NCBI GenBank assembly: GCA_963810915.1
Contig: CAWEPH010000007.1
Span: 1-64,000 of the forward strand
Length of the DNA: 64,000 nucleotides
Source: JAOUEA01 sp963810915
Lineage (GTDB): Bacteria > Actinomycetota > UBA4738 > HRBIN12
Direction of reading: 5' to 3'
A program made the translations under genes and the position numbers. Below, in pieces: positions 8,291 to 17,244 of this stretch. The notes beneath the pieces were generated by a model that was not told the origin of the DNA, made no database searches, and worked only from the letters and a program-made list of their open reading frames with translations. How positions within the stretch are numbered: the first letter of the stretch is position 1; each line of letters opens with the position of its first letter.

Positions 8291-9162
8291 GCGCCATGAC
8301 GGTGCGCACCGACGAGCTGATCGCGGGCGTGCCCACGCTGACCGCGACCGTGCAACGCGTCGTGCAGACGGCCGAGGACACGTTCACCTACTGGAGCGCG
8401 TTCGACGATCCCGAGGCGCGACGCGCGTATGCGTTCCAGCCCGGTCAGATCAGCATGTTCGGGGTCTTCGGCGTGGGCGAGGTCCCCATCAGCGTCTCCT
8501 CGGATCCAGCGCGCCCGATGCACCTCGCGCACACGATCCGTGTCTGCGGGCGCGTCACGAACGTGATCGGCGGGTTGAAGGCGGGCGACCGGATCACCCT
8601 GCGCGGCCCGTTCGGACGTCCCTGGCCCGTGGAGCAGGCCCGCGGCGGGGACCTGGTGATCGTGGCCGGGGGCCTCGGGCTCGCGCCCCTGCGCTCCGCG
8701 GTCTACTCCGCGCTGCGGCACCGCGCGATGTACCGCCGCGTGCTGCTGTTGGTGGGGGCGCGCGATCCGGGGCAGCTGCTCTTCCGTCGCCAGCTGGAGA
8801 CGTGGCTCGGCTGGTCGCGCTATCAGGACCAACTGGAGGTGCACCTGACGGTGGACACCGCCGACGCCGACTGGCCGCACCGCGAGGGCCTGATCACCTC
8901 GCTCTTCCCCTACGTCGACATCGACCCGAGGGCCGCCACGGTGTTCACGTGCGGACCCGAGATCATGATGCGGTTCGCCCTGCGCGACCTCTCGGCGCTC
9001 GGCATCCCCGACGAGCGCCTCTGGCTGACGATGGAACGCACGATGCATTGCGGGGTGAAGCTCTGCGGCCACTGCCAGCTCGGCCCGTACTTCGTCTGCG
9101 CCGACGGACCGATCTTCCGTTGGGACCAGATGCGCGACCTGATGGAGGTGCCGGAGCTGTGA
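8287..9162 (+). CDS. hydG: [NiFe] hydrogenase group 3b, gamma subunit (FAD/NAD(P) reductase)
   Basis: A 291-residue ferredoxin-NADP reductase-like subunit that passes electrons to NAD(P)+ via FAD. The FAD-binding barrel comes first (FQPGQISMFGVFGVGE), then the nucleotide-binding domain (VIVAGGLGLAPLRSAV, FTCGPEIMM). A C-terminal [2Fe-2S] motif follows: CGVKLCGHCQLGPYFVC. The ATG overlaps the hydB stop (ATGA) and the GTG of the next gene overlaps this stop (GTGA), so translation is coupled. Confidence 0.93.
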   Translation: MSAMTVRTDELIAGVPTLTATVQRVVQTAEDTFTYWSAFDDPEARRAYAFQPGQISMFGVFGVGEVPISVSSDPARPMHLAHTIRVCGRVTNVIGGLKAGDRITLRGPFGRPWPVEQARGGDLVIVAGGLGLAPLRSAVYSALRHRAMYRRVLLLVGARDPGQLLFRRQLETWLGWSRYQDQLEVHLTVDTADADWPHREGLITSLFPYVDIDPRAATVFTCGPEIMMRFALRDLSALGIPDERLWLTMERTMHCGVKLCGHCQLGPYFVCADGPIFRWDQMRDLMEVPEL

Positions 9163-9977
9163 GCGAGACCGCCGCCAAGCCGCGGGTCGCCGTCTTCAAG
9201 ATGGCCTCCTGCGACGGCTGCCAGCTGCAGCTGCTCGATGCCGAGGAGGCGCTGCTCGAGCTCGCCGGCGCCATCGAGATCGTGAACTTCGCCGAGGCCA
9301 CGTCGTACGTGGAGCCCGGCCCCTACGACGTGACCCTCGTGGAAGGCTCGATCAGCACGGAAGAGCAGATCGAGCAGGTGAAGGGGATCCGGGAGGCGTC
9401 GGGTTTCCTGATCACGATCGGGGCGTGCGCGACGTCCGGGGGCGTCCAGGCGCTTCGCAACGGTACGGCGCTCGCCGACCATGTCCGCTACGTCTACCCG
9501 ACGCCCGAGTACGTCAGGGCGCTCGCCGACTCCACCCCGGTGGCCGACCACGTCAAGGTGGACCTGGAGCTGACCGGGTGCCCCGTCGACCGGGGACAGC
9601 TGCTGGGGGCGCTCGCGTGGTTGCTCCAGGGCTCGGTACCGCGCCCGCCCACCACACCGGTCTGCATCGAGTGCAAGAAGCGCGGCTACGTCTGCGTGGT
9701 GGTGGCCAAGGGCGAGCCCTGCCTCGGCCCGGTGACGCGCACCGGATGCGGCGCGATCTGTCCCGGCATGGGCCGGGGGTGCTACGGGTGCTTCGGCCCC
9801 TCCCAGCCGCCGAACAGCGACGCGCTCGCGAGGCTGTTCCTCGACTTCGGCATGACGCCTTCGCAGGTGGCCGAGAAGTTCAACTTCATCACGGGGTACG
9901 CCCCCGACTTCCGGGAGGCCTCGGAGCGGCTCGAGGCGCTCGCGGCGGCCGCGATGACCGGAGAGGAGCCCGCATGA
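9159..9977 (+). CDS. hydD: [NiFe] hydrogenase group 3b, delta (small) subunit
   Basis: The small subunit that relays electrons from the NiFe site through [4Fe-4S] clusters. It belongs to the NADH:quinone oxidoreductase 20-kDa family. The proximal-cluster cysteines are C18 and C21 (KMASCDGCQLQ), with later ligands in IGACATSGG and LTGCPVD. A cysteine-rich C-terminal half (CIECKKRGYVC, CLGPVTRTGCGAICPG, CYGCFGP) would hold the medial and distal clusters. There is no twin-arginine signal, so the enzyme is cytoplasmic, as expected for group 3. The product has 272 residues. GTG start 9159 is set by the overlap with hydG. Confidence 0.93.
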   Translation: MSETAAKPRVAVFKMASCDGCQLQLLDAEEALLELAGAIEIVNFAEATSYVEPGPYDVTLVEGSISTEEQIEQVKGIREASGFLITIGACATSGGVQALRNGTALADHVRYVYPTPEYVRALADSTPVADHVKVDLELTGCPVDRGQLLGALAWLLQGSVPRPPTTPVCIECKKRGYVCVVVAKGEPCLGPVTRTGCGAICPGMGRGCYGCFGPSQPPNSDALARLFLDFGMTPSQVAEKFNFITGYAPDFREASERLEALAAAAMTGEEPA

Positions 9978-11272
9978 CGCACCGTTCGGTCGAGGTCCCC
10001 GTCGTCGCGCGCGTGGAGGGGGAGGGGGCGTTGCACGTCCGCATCGACGACGGCGAGATCACGCGCCTGGAGTTGGAGATCTACGAGCCGCCGCGCTTCT
10101 TCGAGTCGTTCCTGCGCGGACGCCACTTCAGCGAGGTGCCGGACATCGTGCCGCGCATCTGCGGCATCTGTCCCGTCGCGTATCAGATGACGGCGATCCA
10201 CGGGCTGGAGCGTCTCTTCGAGACCGAGGTGCCCGAGGGCACGTACGAGCTGCGCCGCCTCCTGTACTGCGCGGAGTGGATCGAGAGCCACATGCTCCAC
10301 GTGCACCTGCTGGCCGCGCCCGACTTCCTCGGGTTCGACTCCGCCATCGAGATGGCGCAGAAGGGGTTCAAGCCGCAGGTCGAACGCGGGCTGCGGCTGA
10401 AGCGGGTCGGCAACGACCTGATGGCGGCGATCGGCGGACGGGAGATCCACCCCGTGTCGCCGCTCGTGGGTGGATTCAGCCGCGCGGCGACCGCGCGCGA
10501 GCTTCGGGCCTTCGAGGGACGACTCGAGGACGCGCTCGCGGAGATCCTGGACGTGGCCGACTTCGTGGCGCCGCTCGAGATGCCCGCCTTCCCGCGCGAC
10601 GCCGAGCTGGTATCGATGGTCAATCAACTTGACTATCCGATGAATGCGGGCGACATGGCATCCACGCGCGGGAGGAGCTGGACGGCGCAGGAGTACGAAG
10701 ACGTGAGCCGAGAGGTCCACGTCGCCCACTCCAACGCCCTGCACTCGGTGTTCGCCGACACGGAACAGCCCTACTTCGTGGGCCCGCTCGCACGGATCAA
10801 CCTCAACCAGGGCATGCTCACCCCGGTGGCGCGCGAAGCCGCGGCACGCGCCGGGCTCGGCGGGTTCCCCGACCCCGACCCCTTCCGCTCGATGGCCGCG
10901 CGTGTGGCCGAGACCGCGCTCGCGTTCGAGGAGTCGCTCCGGATCATCCGCGCGTACGAGCCTCCGGACCCGCCCCACGTCCAGGTGCAGCCCCGGGCCG
11001 GCCGGGCGACGTGGTGCACGGAGGCGCCGCGCGGCACGATCTACCACCGCTACGACGTGGCCGCGGACGGCATGATCGCGGAGGCGAAGATCGTCCCGCC
11101 GACGTCGCAGAACCTCCGGCACATGGAGGCGGACCTGCGGGCGTTCCTCCCCGGCGTCCTCGACCTCCCGGACGAGGACCTCACCCGCTACGCGGAGATG
11201 GTCGTGCGCAACTACGACCCCTGCATCTCCTGCGCCACGCACTTCCTGCGGCTCGACGTCGAGCGGACCTAG
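9974..11272 (+). CDS. hydA: [NiFe] hydrogenase group 3b, alpha (large, catalytic) subunit
   Basis: Carries the NiFe(CN)2CO active site for H2 oxidation/evolution. The L1 motif is RICGIC (C63, C66) and the L2 motif is DPCISCATH (C417, C420, H423), so all four metal-binding cysteines are present and none is selenocysteine. The sequence is of the cytoplasmic bidirectional NADP-linked 3b type, matching the neighbouring beta, gamma and delta genes. Nine residues (FLRLDVERT) follow the L2 histidine. This short tail would be cut off by the maturation protease encoded next. The product has 432 residues and starts at an ATGA overlap. Confidence 0.95.
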   Translation: MTHRSVEVPVVARVEGEGALHVRIDDGEITRLELEIYEPPRFFESFLRGRHFSEVPDIVPRICGICPVAYQMTAIHGLERLFETEVPEGTYELRRLLYCAEWIESHMLHVHLLAAPDFLGFDSAIEMAQKGFKPQVERGLRLKRVGNDLMAAIGGREIHPVSPLVGGFSRAATARELRAFEGRLEDALAEILDVADFVAPLEMPAFPRDAELVSMVNQLDYPMNAGDMASTRGRSWTAQEYEDVSREVHVAHSNALHSVFADTEQPYFVGPLARINLNQGMLTPVAREAAARAGLGGFPDPDPFRSMAARVAETALAFEESLRIIRAYEPPDPPHVQVQPRAGRATWCTEAPRGTIYHRYDVAADGMIAEAKIVPPTSQNLRHMEADLRAFLPGVLDLPDEDLTRYAEMVVRNYDPCISCATHFLRLDVERT

Positions 11273-11282
11273 GCGGCCGGCG

Positions 11283-11759
11283 ATGGCCCGCGTCCGCGTG
11301 ATCGGTTGCGGCAACCCCGAGGCGGGTGACGACGCCGTGGGGCTTCTCGCCGTCCGCGCGGCACGCGCACGCCTGCCGTCCGACGTGGAGGTGGTGGAGG
11401 CGGGGGTCTCGATCCGGGTCGTGGACCTGTTGGAAGACACGGATGCCGTGGTGATCGTGGACGCGGTGCGCGCACCCTCAGGCGCGCGCGTCGCCGGCAC
11501 GCTGGTGCGCGCGGTGGGCGATCCGGAAGGGCTGCCCGCCGAGCTGCGCGGCGCGATCTCCTCGCACGGCATCGGGCTGGCCGAGGCGGTGGGGCTCGCC
11601 GCGGCCCTGGGCCCGATGCCACGCGTCGTGTTCCTTGGCCTAGAGGCCGACGACCTCACTGCCGGCCGGGGCCTTTCGCCCTTGGTCGCGGGGGCGCTGC
11701 CCGCGCTGGTCGACGCGATCGTGGACGAGGCGGCGGCGCTCGCCGGGAGTCGCCCGTGA
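11283..11759 (+). CDS. Hydrogenase maturation protease (HycI/HoxW-like)
   Basis: A 158-residue endopeptidase of the M52 family that trims the C-terminal tail of the large subunit after nickel insertion. Seen: the N-terminal GCGNPEAGDDAVG, whose acidic residue binds nickel, a second acidic segment VVIVDAVRA, and SSHGIGLAEA with the family histidine. It lies 10 bases after hydA, so HydA is its obvious substrate. Its stop overlaps the hypF start. Confidence 0.92.
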   Translation: MARVRVIGCGNPEAGDDAVGLLAVRAARARLPSDVEVVEAGVSIRVVDLLEDTDAVVIVDAVRAPSGARVAGTLVRAVGDPEGLPAELRGAISSHGIGLAEAVGLAAALGPMPRVVFLGLEADDLTAGRGLSPLVAGALPALVDAIVDEAAALAGSRP

Positions 11760-14026
11760 TGGAGGCGCGCAGGTACGAGGTCCGCGGGGTGGTCCAGGGG
11801 GTGGGGTTCCGCCCGTTCGTCTGGAGGCTGGCCGCGCGTCACGCGCTCGCCGGGAGCGTGCGCAACGCGAGCGGCGTGGTGGAGATCCACGCGGAGGGCG
11901 CGCGCCCGGCCCTCGACGCCTTCGCGGTGGCGCTGGCCGTCGAGGCGCCGCCCCTCGCGCGCGTGGACGACGTGCGTTGTGAGCCCGTGTCGATCCGAGG
12001 GCTGAGCGGGTTCGTGGTGGAACCGTCCTCCGACGACGCGGCGGGTCCGCGACTGATCTCACCGGACGCGGCCACGTGCACGGCGTGCCTCGCGGAGCTC
12101 CTCGATCCCGCCGATCGGCGCTTCCGCTACCCGTTCATCAACTGCACCGATTGCGGGCCGCGCTTCACGATCATCGAGGCGCTGCCGTACGACCGCGAAC
12201 GCACGTCGATGCGCGCGTTCCCCATGTGCGACGACTGCCGGAGCGAGTACGAGGACCCGGCGGACCGGCGCTTCCACGCCGAGCCCGTGGCGTGCCCCGC
12301 ATGCGGCCCGACACTCGCGTTCCTCGACGGCGCCGGCCGGCCCACCGGCGACCCCACCGACGTCATCGAGAGCGCCGCGGCCCTGATCGCGCGCGGGGGG
12401 GTCGTGGCCATCAAGGGCCTCGGCGGGTTCCACCTCGCGTGCGACGCCACCGACGACGCGGCGGTCGCCCGTCTGCGCGCGCGCAAACGCCGTCCCGACA
12501 AGCCCTTCGCCGTGATGGTGCGCGACGCCGACGAGGCGCGTGCCTGGTTCGACCCCACCGGAGACGAGGTCGCGGCGCTCGCATCCTGGCAGGCCCCGAT
12601 CGTGCTCGTACCCGACCGGGGTCGACTCGCAGCGTCCGTGGCCCCCGGCCACCGCCGGCAGGGCGCGATGCTCCCGACCACGCCGCTGCACCACCTGTTG
12701 ATGCGCGCGATCGACCGACCGCTCGTGATGACGAGCGGCAACGCCAGCGACGAGCCCATCTGCATCGCGACGGGCGACGCGCTCGCGTGCCTCGCTGATA
12801 TCGCGGACGGCTTCGTCGTGCACGACCGCGCGATCGTCGCGCGCTACGACGACCCCGTCGTGCGGGTGCGCAGCGGTGACACGGAGCCCTCGGTGCTGCG
12901 GCGCGCCCGATCCTTCGCGCCCGATCCGATCCCGCTCGCGCGCCCGGTGGTCCCGACCCTCGGGGTCGGCGCCCTGCTGCACGGGGCGTTCTGCCTCGCG
13001 ACGGGCACGCGTGCGTACCTCTCGCAGCACATCGGCGACCTCGATACCGAGGAGGCCATGGGCTCCTACGACGAGGCGCTGGCACGCTACCGCGCGGTCT
13101 TCCGCGTGGTGCCCGAGCTGGTGGCGCATGACCTGCACCCCGACCTGCCGAGCACCCGGTTCGCGCAGGAGCTGGGCGTGCCGGCCGTCGCGGTCCAGCA
13201 TCACCACGCGCACGTCGCGGCCACGATGGCCGAGCACGGACTGGCGGGCGCGGTGCTGGGCCTCGCGCTCGACGGCCTGGGGTTGGGCGACGACGGAACG
13301 ATCTGGGGCGGCGAGCTGCTCGTCTGCGACGAGGCCGGCTACCGGCGTGCCGGCCACCTGCGGCGGGTCCCGCAGCCGGGCGGGGACGCCGCCACGCGCG
13401 AGCCGATGCGGATGGCGATCGCGCACGCGCGGGATGCGGGCGTCCTCGACGATGCGCTCGCCTTGCTCCAGCCCGACGGGGAGCGTCTCGCCGTCGTGCT
13501 TCGCCAGATCGAGTCGGGGTTCGCCTCGCCGCTCACGAGTTCGGCCGGCCGTCTGTTCGATGCCGTCGCCGCGCTCGCGGGCCTCTGCCGCCGCGCCACC
13601 TACGAGGGCCAGCCTGCGATGCTGCTCGAGCAGCGCGCGGCGGGAGAGGCTCCGGGCGTCGCGGAACCTGCTGTCCTCGCCCGATCGGCCGAGGGACTCC
13701 TCGAGATCGACACGAGGCCGCTGATCCGGGCCGCAGTGCGCGACCTGCGTCGCGGCGACGGTCCGTCGGCGGTAGCCGCTGGCTTCCACGCCTCGTTCGC
13801 GCGGGCGGCCGCCGACGCTGCGGTGCAGGCTGCCTCGGACGCCGGGCTCGATCGCGTCGTGCTCGGGGGCGGCGTGTTCTTCAACGATCGATTCACCTCG
13901 GCCCTCCTCGCGCGGTTGACGGATGCGGGCCTGCGTGCCTACCTACCCCGGGCGGTGCCCGTCGGCGACGGCGGCATCGCGCTCGGTCAGGTGCTCGTGG
14001 CGAACGCACGGCGGGAGGTGGCGTAA
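11756..14026 (+). CDS. hypF: Carbamoyltransferase HypF
   Basis: Makes the thiocarboxamide on HypE from carbamoyl phosphate, the source of the active-site cyanide. Domains in order: acylphosphatase-like (VQGVGFRPFVWRLA, residues about 14-27); two zinc-finger modules (CTACLAELL/CTDCGP and CDDCRSEY/CPACGP, about 105-190); a YrdC-like domain (GGVVAIKGLGGFHLACD, about 215); and a Kae1-like C-terminal domain (VQHHHAHVAATMAEH, about 480). GTG 11756 and ATG 11759 are both in frame, and both overlap the protease stop. At 756 residues it is full length. Confidence 0.96.
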   Translation: MMEARRYEVRGVVQGVGFRPFVWRLAARHALAGSVRNASGVVEIHAEGARPALDAFAVALAVEAPPLARVDDVRCEPVSIRGLSGFVVEPSSDDAAGPRLISPDAATCTACLAELLDPADRRFRYPFINCTDCGPRFTIIEALPYDRERTSMRAFPMCDDCRSEYEDPADRRFHAEPVACPACGPTLAFLDGAGRPTGDPTDVIESAAALIARGGVVAIKGLGGFHLACDATDDAAVARLRARKRRPDKPFAVMVRDADEARAWFDPTGDEVAALASWQAPIVLVPDRGRLAASVAPGHRRQGAMLPTTPLHHLLMRAIDRPLVMTSGNASDEPICIATGDALACLADIADGFVVHDRAIVARYDDPVVRVRSGDTEPSVLRRARSFAPDPIPLARPVVPTLGVGALLHGAFCLATGTRAYLSQHIGDLDTEEAMGSYDEALARYRAVFRVVPELVAHDLHPDLPSTRFAQELGVPAVAVQHHHAHVAATMAEHGLAGAVLGLALDGLGLGDDGTIWGGELLVCDEAGYRRAGHLRRVPQPGGDAATREPMRMAIAHARDAGVLDDALALLQPDGERLAVVLRQIESGFASPLTSSAGRLFDAVAALAGLCRRATYEGQPAMLLEQRAAGEAPGVAEPAVLARSAEGLLEIDTRPLIRAAVRDLRRGDGPSAVAAGFHASFARAAADAAVQAASDAGLDRVVLGGGVFFNDRFTSALLARLTDAGLRAYLPRAVPVGDGGIALGQVLVANARREVA

Positions 14027-14028
14027 CG

Positions 14029-14322
14029 ATGTGTCTCGGGGTCCCCGGCAAGGTGATCGACACCTTCGATGAGGACGGCATCCGGATGGGCACCGTCGAC
14101 TTCGGCGGGATCCGGCGGAAGGCCTGCCTCGAGTACGCGCCCGAGGTCGACATCGGGAGCTGGGTCGTGATCCACGTGGGTTTCGCGATCAGCACCGTGA
14201 ACGAGGAGGAGGCCGCCCGCTCATACGAGCTGCTGAAGGAGATGGACAACCTCGAGTACATCGACCTCCCGCAGGATCCCGAGGGCGTGCGTCCCGAACA
14301 CATGCCGGGAGGCGCGGCGTGA
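14029..14322 (+). CDS. hypC: Hydrogenase assembly chaperone HypC
   Basis: A 97-residue chaperone that carries the Fe(CN)2CO unit with HypD and escorts the large subunit. The essential N-terminal MCLGVPGKV, with the cysteine at position 2, is intact, as is the following VDFGGIRRKACLEY. It starts two bases after hypF. The C-terminus is slightly longer than in E. coli HypC. Confidence 0.96.
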   Translation: MCLGVPGKVIDTFDEDGIRMGTVDFGGIRRKACLEYAPEVDIGSWVVIHVGFAISTVNEEEAARSYELLKEMDNLEYIDLPQDPEGVRPEHMPGGAA

Positions 14323-15425
14323 AGTACCTCGACGAGTACCGCGACGACGCGATCGCGATGGCGCTCGTGGAGCGCATCACGCGCACCGCCTCGCGCCCCT
14401 GGACGATCATGGAGGTCTGCGGCGGCCAGACCCACACGTTGATCCGCCAAGGCATCGACCAGGTCCTGGACGGGGTGGTGGAGCTCGTGCACGGCCCGGG
14501 GTGCCCGGTCTGCGTCACGCCGCTCGCGCTGATCGACGAGGCCATCGCGATCGCGAAGCAACCGAACGCGATCCTCTGTTCGTTCGGCGACATGCTGCGC
14601 GTGCCCGGCTCTGCCGAGGACCTCTTCATGGCGCGCGCCGTCGGCGCCGACGTCCGCGTCGTTTACTCGCCCCTCGACGCCCTGGAGGTCGCCCGCCGCA
14701 ACCCGGAGAAGACCGTGGTGTTCTTCGCCGTCGGATTCGAGACCACCGCGCCCGCCAACGCGATGGCCGTGATGCAGGCCAAGCGCCTCGGTGTCGCCAA
14801 CTTCGCGCTGCTCGTGGCCCACGTCCTGGTACCGCCCGCCATCATGGCGATCCTCGTCTCGCCCGGGAACCGCGTGCAGGGGTTCCTGGCACCGGGTCAC
14901 GTCTGCGCGATCCAGGGGTGGCGCGAGTACGAGCCGATCGCGCGCGACTTCGGCGTCCCGCTCGTGGTCACCGGCTTCGAGCCGGTCGACCTCCTGGAGG
15001 GCATCGAGATGCTCGTGACCCAGCTCGAGGAGGGCCGCACGGAGGTGGAGAACCAGTACGTCCGCGCGGTGGAGCGCGACGGCAACCCCGCGGCCCTGAG
15101 GGTCGTGAACGAGGTGTTCGAGGTGGCCGATCGCGCGTGGCGCGGGATCGGCGTGATCCCGGCGAGCGGCCTGCGGCTGCGCGAGTCCTACGCGGCACAC
15201 GACGCCGAGCGACTCTTCCCGTGGACGGGCGGCGCACCCGCCTCGGAGTCGGAGATCTGCATCGCGGGCGACGTCCTGCGCGGGCGCGCGAAGCCGTCGC
15301 AGTGCCCCGCCTTCGGCACGCTCTGCACGCCGGAGTCGCCGCTCGGCGCGCCGATGGTCTCCACCGAGGGCGCGTGCGCCGCGTACTTCCTGGCGGGCCG
15401 CACCCAGGAGGGCGCGCCCGCGTGA
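14319..15425 (+). CDS. hypD: Hydrogenase formation protein HypD
   Basis: A 368-residue scaffold on which the Fe(CN)2CO group is built. Conserved segments are CGGQTHT, GPGCPVCVTP, FGDMLRVPG and GFETTAP. The cysteine-rich C-terminal region (ICIAGDVLRG, QCPAFGTLCTP, EGACAAYF) holds the [4Fe-4S] cluster. GTG 14319 overlaps the hypC stop (GTGA), giving tight coupling. Confidence 0.96.
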   Translation: MKYLDEYRDDAIAMALVERITRTASRPWTIMEVCGGQTHTLIRQGIDQVLDGVVELVHGPGCPVCVTPLALIDEAIAIAKQPNAILCSFGDMLRVPGSAEDLFMARAVGADVRVVYSPLDALEVARRNPEKTVVFFAVGFETTAPANAMAVMQAKRLGVANFALLVAHVLVPPAIMAILVSPGNRVQGFLAPGHVCAIQGWREYEPIARDFGVPLVVTGFEPVDLLEGIEMLVTQLEEGRTEVENQYVRAVERDGNPAALRVVNEVFEVADRAWRGIGVIPASGLRLRESYAAHDAERLFPWTGGAPASESEICIAGDVLRGRAKPSQCPAFGTLCTPESPLGAPMVSTEGACAAYFLAGRTQEGAPA

Positions 15426-16516
15426 GCGATCCGACCCGGGTCGTGAGCGAGGCCGAGCAACAGGAGGTCCGCGCGTTCGCGCTCCGGTGCCCCGTGCCCC
15501 TGCCACCCGGCGACCAGGTGCTCCTCGGGCATGGCTCCGGCGGGAAGCTCACGCAGCAGCTGATCCGCGACCTCTTCGTGCCGGCGCTGGGGGGCGACCC
15601 CGAGCTCGCGCGGATGGGCGACGCCGCCGTCGTGCCCCTGCCGAACGGGGCCGGGCGCCTCGCGTTCACCACCGACGGGTTCGTCGTGCAGCCGGCCTTC
15701 TTCCCCGGCTCCAACATCGGGGAGCTCGCGGTGAACGGCACGGTGAACGACTTGGCGATGATGGGCGCCGAGCCCTTGGCGCTCAGCGCGGCCCTGATCC
15801 TGGAGGAGGGACTCTCGTTGGAGCGGCTCGGCGGGGTGGTGGCCTCCATGGCCGAGGCCTGCGCGCGCGCCGGCATCCGGCTCGTCACCGGCGACACCAA
15901 GGTGGTGGAGCGCGGCGCCGCGGACGGGCTCTACATCACGACGAGCGGCATCGGCTTGATCCCCGACGCCGTGGACGTGGGCCCCGAGCGATGCCGCCCC
16001 GGCGACGCGATCATCGTGAGCGGACCCGTCGGATCACACGGCGTGGCGGTGATGAGCCGTCGCGCGGGGATCGACTTCGAGGCGGACGTGCGCTCCGACA
16101 CCGCCCCGCTCACCGGGCTCGTGCGCGCGATGATCGCCGCGGGCGCCGTGCGATGCCTGCGCGACGCGACCCGCGGCGGCCTCGCGAGCGTCCTGAACGA
16201 GCTCGCGCAGGCGAGCGAGGTCTCGATGACGATCACGGAATCGGCCGTGCCGGTGCTGCCCGCCGTGAAGGCGGCCTGCGAGATGCTCGGTCTCGATCCG
16301 CTCTACGTGGCCAACGAGGGGGTCGCGGTGGCGGTGGTTGCGCCCGAGAGCGCCGAGGCCGTGGTCGCGGCTGCACGCGGGGACGGGCTCGGTGCGCAGG
16401 CGGCCCTCATCGGCGAGGTGGGGGAGCCTCCCGTCGCGGTGCGCTCGAAGAGCGGGCTCGGGGCCACGCGCCCACTGATCATGCTGGCCGGCGACCAGCT
16501 CCCGCGCATCTGTTGA
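15422..16516 (+). CDS. hypE: Carbamoyl dehydratase HypE
   Basis: Dehydrates the S-carbamoyl group to thiocyanate with ATP and donates CN to iron on HypCD. The C-terminal PRIC, whose cysteine is carbamoylated by HypF, is present. ATP-binding features of the PurM fold include HGSGGKLTQQL near residue 37, TTDGFVVQPAFFPG and GDTKVVERG. GTG 15422 overlaps the hypD stop. The 364-residue gene closes the operon. No hypA or hypB follows, as the next gene is on the other strand. Confidence 0.96.
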   Translation: MSDPTRVVSEAEQQEVRAFALRCPVPLPPGDQVLLGHGSGGKLTQQLIRDLFVPALGGDPELARMGDAAVVPLPNGAGRLAFTTDGFVVQPAFFPGSNIGELAVNGTVNDLAMMGAEPLALSAALILEEGLSLERLGGVVASMAEACARAGIRLVTGDTKVVERGAADGLYITTSGIGLIPDAVDVGPERCRPGDAIIVSGPVGSHGVAVMSRRAGIDFEADVRSDTAPLTGLVRAMIAAGAVRCLRDATRGGLASVLNELAQASEVSMTITESAVPVLPAVKAACEMLGLDPLYVANEGVAVAVVAPESAEAVVAAARGDGLGAQAALIGEVGEPPVAVRSKSGLGATRPLIMLAGDQLPRIC

Positions 16517-16519
16517 GGT

Positions 16520-16852
16520 TCAGGCTCGGTCCCTGATCTCCACCCGGCCCTCGTTGACTCGCGCGTCGTAGGCCGGCACGGGCCGGGTGGCGGGGCCACG
16601 CATCACCCGTCCGTCCTCAAGGCGGAACATGCTGCCGTGCGCCGGGCAGGTGACCGTCGCTTCCGAGCCGCTCACCTTGACGGGCCCTCGGTCGAGCAGC
16701 GCGCCCTGGTGCGTGCAGCGGTTCCCGATCGCGAAGATCCGTTCGCCCGCGCGGTAGAGCAGCACGGCTGTGCCATCGAGCTGCACCTTGGTGGCGCGCG
16801 CTTCGGGGAGGTCCTCGAGCGGGAGCGCCGCGACCCAATCCTCATCGGCCAT
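16520..16852 (-). CDS. Rieske [2Fe-2S] ferredoxin-like protein
   Basis: A small soluble Rieske protein of 110 residues, with the CTHQGALL and CPAHGSMF cluster-binding boxes (Cys-His and Cys-His pairs). It resembles the ferredoxin components of ring-hydroxylating oxygenases and NirD-like proteins, but no oxygenase lies nearby. The ATG at 16852 is preferred over 16861 because the upstream ATG overlaps a TAGGAT -10 box and 16852 lies 7 nt after that box. It converges on hypE. Confidence 0.88.
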   Translation of the reverse strand: MADEDWVAALPLEDLPEARATKVQLDGTAVLLYRAGERIFAIGNRCTHQGALLDRGPVKVSGSEATVTCPAHGSMFRLEDGRVMRGPATRPVPAYDARVNEGRVEIRDRA

Positions 16853-16859
16853 GGCGGGC

Positions 16860-16865
16860 ATCCTA
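16860..16865 (-). promoter_or_regulatory. -10 box of the Rieske gene (leaderless)
   Basis: TAGGAT on the minus strand, 7 nt before ATG 16852. It decides the start codon, because the alternative ATG lies inside the box. Confidence 0.45.
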
Positions 16866-16880
16866 TGTCACGACGGCGGT

Positions 16881-16886
16881 TAGGCT
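16881..16886 (+). promoter_or_regulatory. -10 box of the zincin gene (leaderless)
   Basis: TAGGCT followed by 7 nt and then ATG 16894. Transcription would begin at or next to the start codon. Confidence 0.5.
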
Positions 16887-16893
16887 GCAGGGG

Positions 16894-17241
16894 ATGCAGA
16901 TCAGCGAGGATCGCTTCGCCGAGCTCGTGGAGGAGGGGGTCGCGTCCCTGCCCGCGTGGGTGCGCAACACGCTCGACAACGTCGAGATCTTCATCGACGA
17001 TGAACCCCCCGACGGTCGCCCCCTCCTCGGTCTCTATGAGGGTGTGCCGCTCTCCGCGCGCGGGAACCACTACTCGGGAGCCCTGCCCGACCGCATCACG
17101 TTGTTCGCGGGTCCCCTCTGGCGCGAGGCGCGCGGCGACGAGGCGCGGCTGCGCGACATCGTCCGTCACACGGTCGCCCACGAGGTCGCCCACCATTTCG
17201 GGATCGACGACGCGCGGCTCCTCGAGATCGACGCCTACTAG
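16894..17241 (+). CDS. Metallopeptidase family protein (minimal zincin)
   Basis: A 115-residue protein of the small actinobacterial metallopeptidase (zincin-like, DUF1025) family. The HEVAH zinc-binding motif (residues 96-100) is followed by HFGID, where the aspartate could complete the site. Such proteins are widespread and their substrates are not known. There is no signal peptide, so it is cytoplasmic. tadA follows after 3 bases and is probably co-transcribed. Confidence 0.88.
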   Translation: MQISEDRFAELVEEGVASLPAWVRNTLDNVEIFIDDEPPDGRPLLGLYEGVPLSARGNHYSGALPDRITLFAGPLWREARGDEARLRDIVRHTVAHEVAHHFGIDDARLLEIDAY

Positions 17242-17244
17242 TCC

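Noticed and set aside
9974..11272. Hydrogenase large subunit as a selenoprotein
   Set aside because: Both C417 and C420 are encoded by TGC codons. No UGA lies at the metal site.
9782..11890. 702-codon open frame on the minus strand opposite the hydrogenase genes
   Set aside because: Composition is that of a shadow frame (Arg/His/Ala-rich), and it lies against three well-supported genes.
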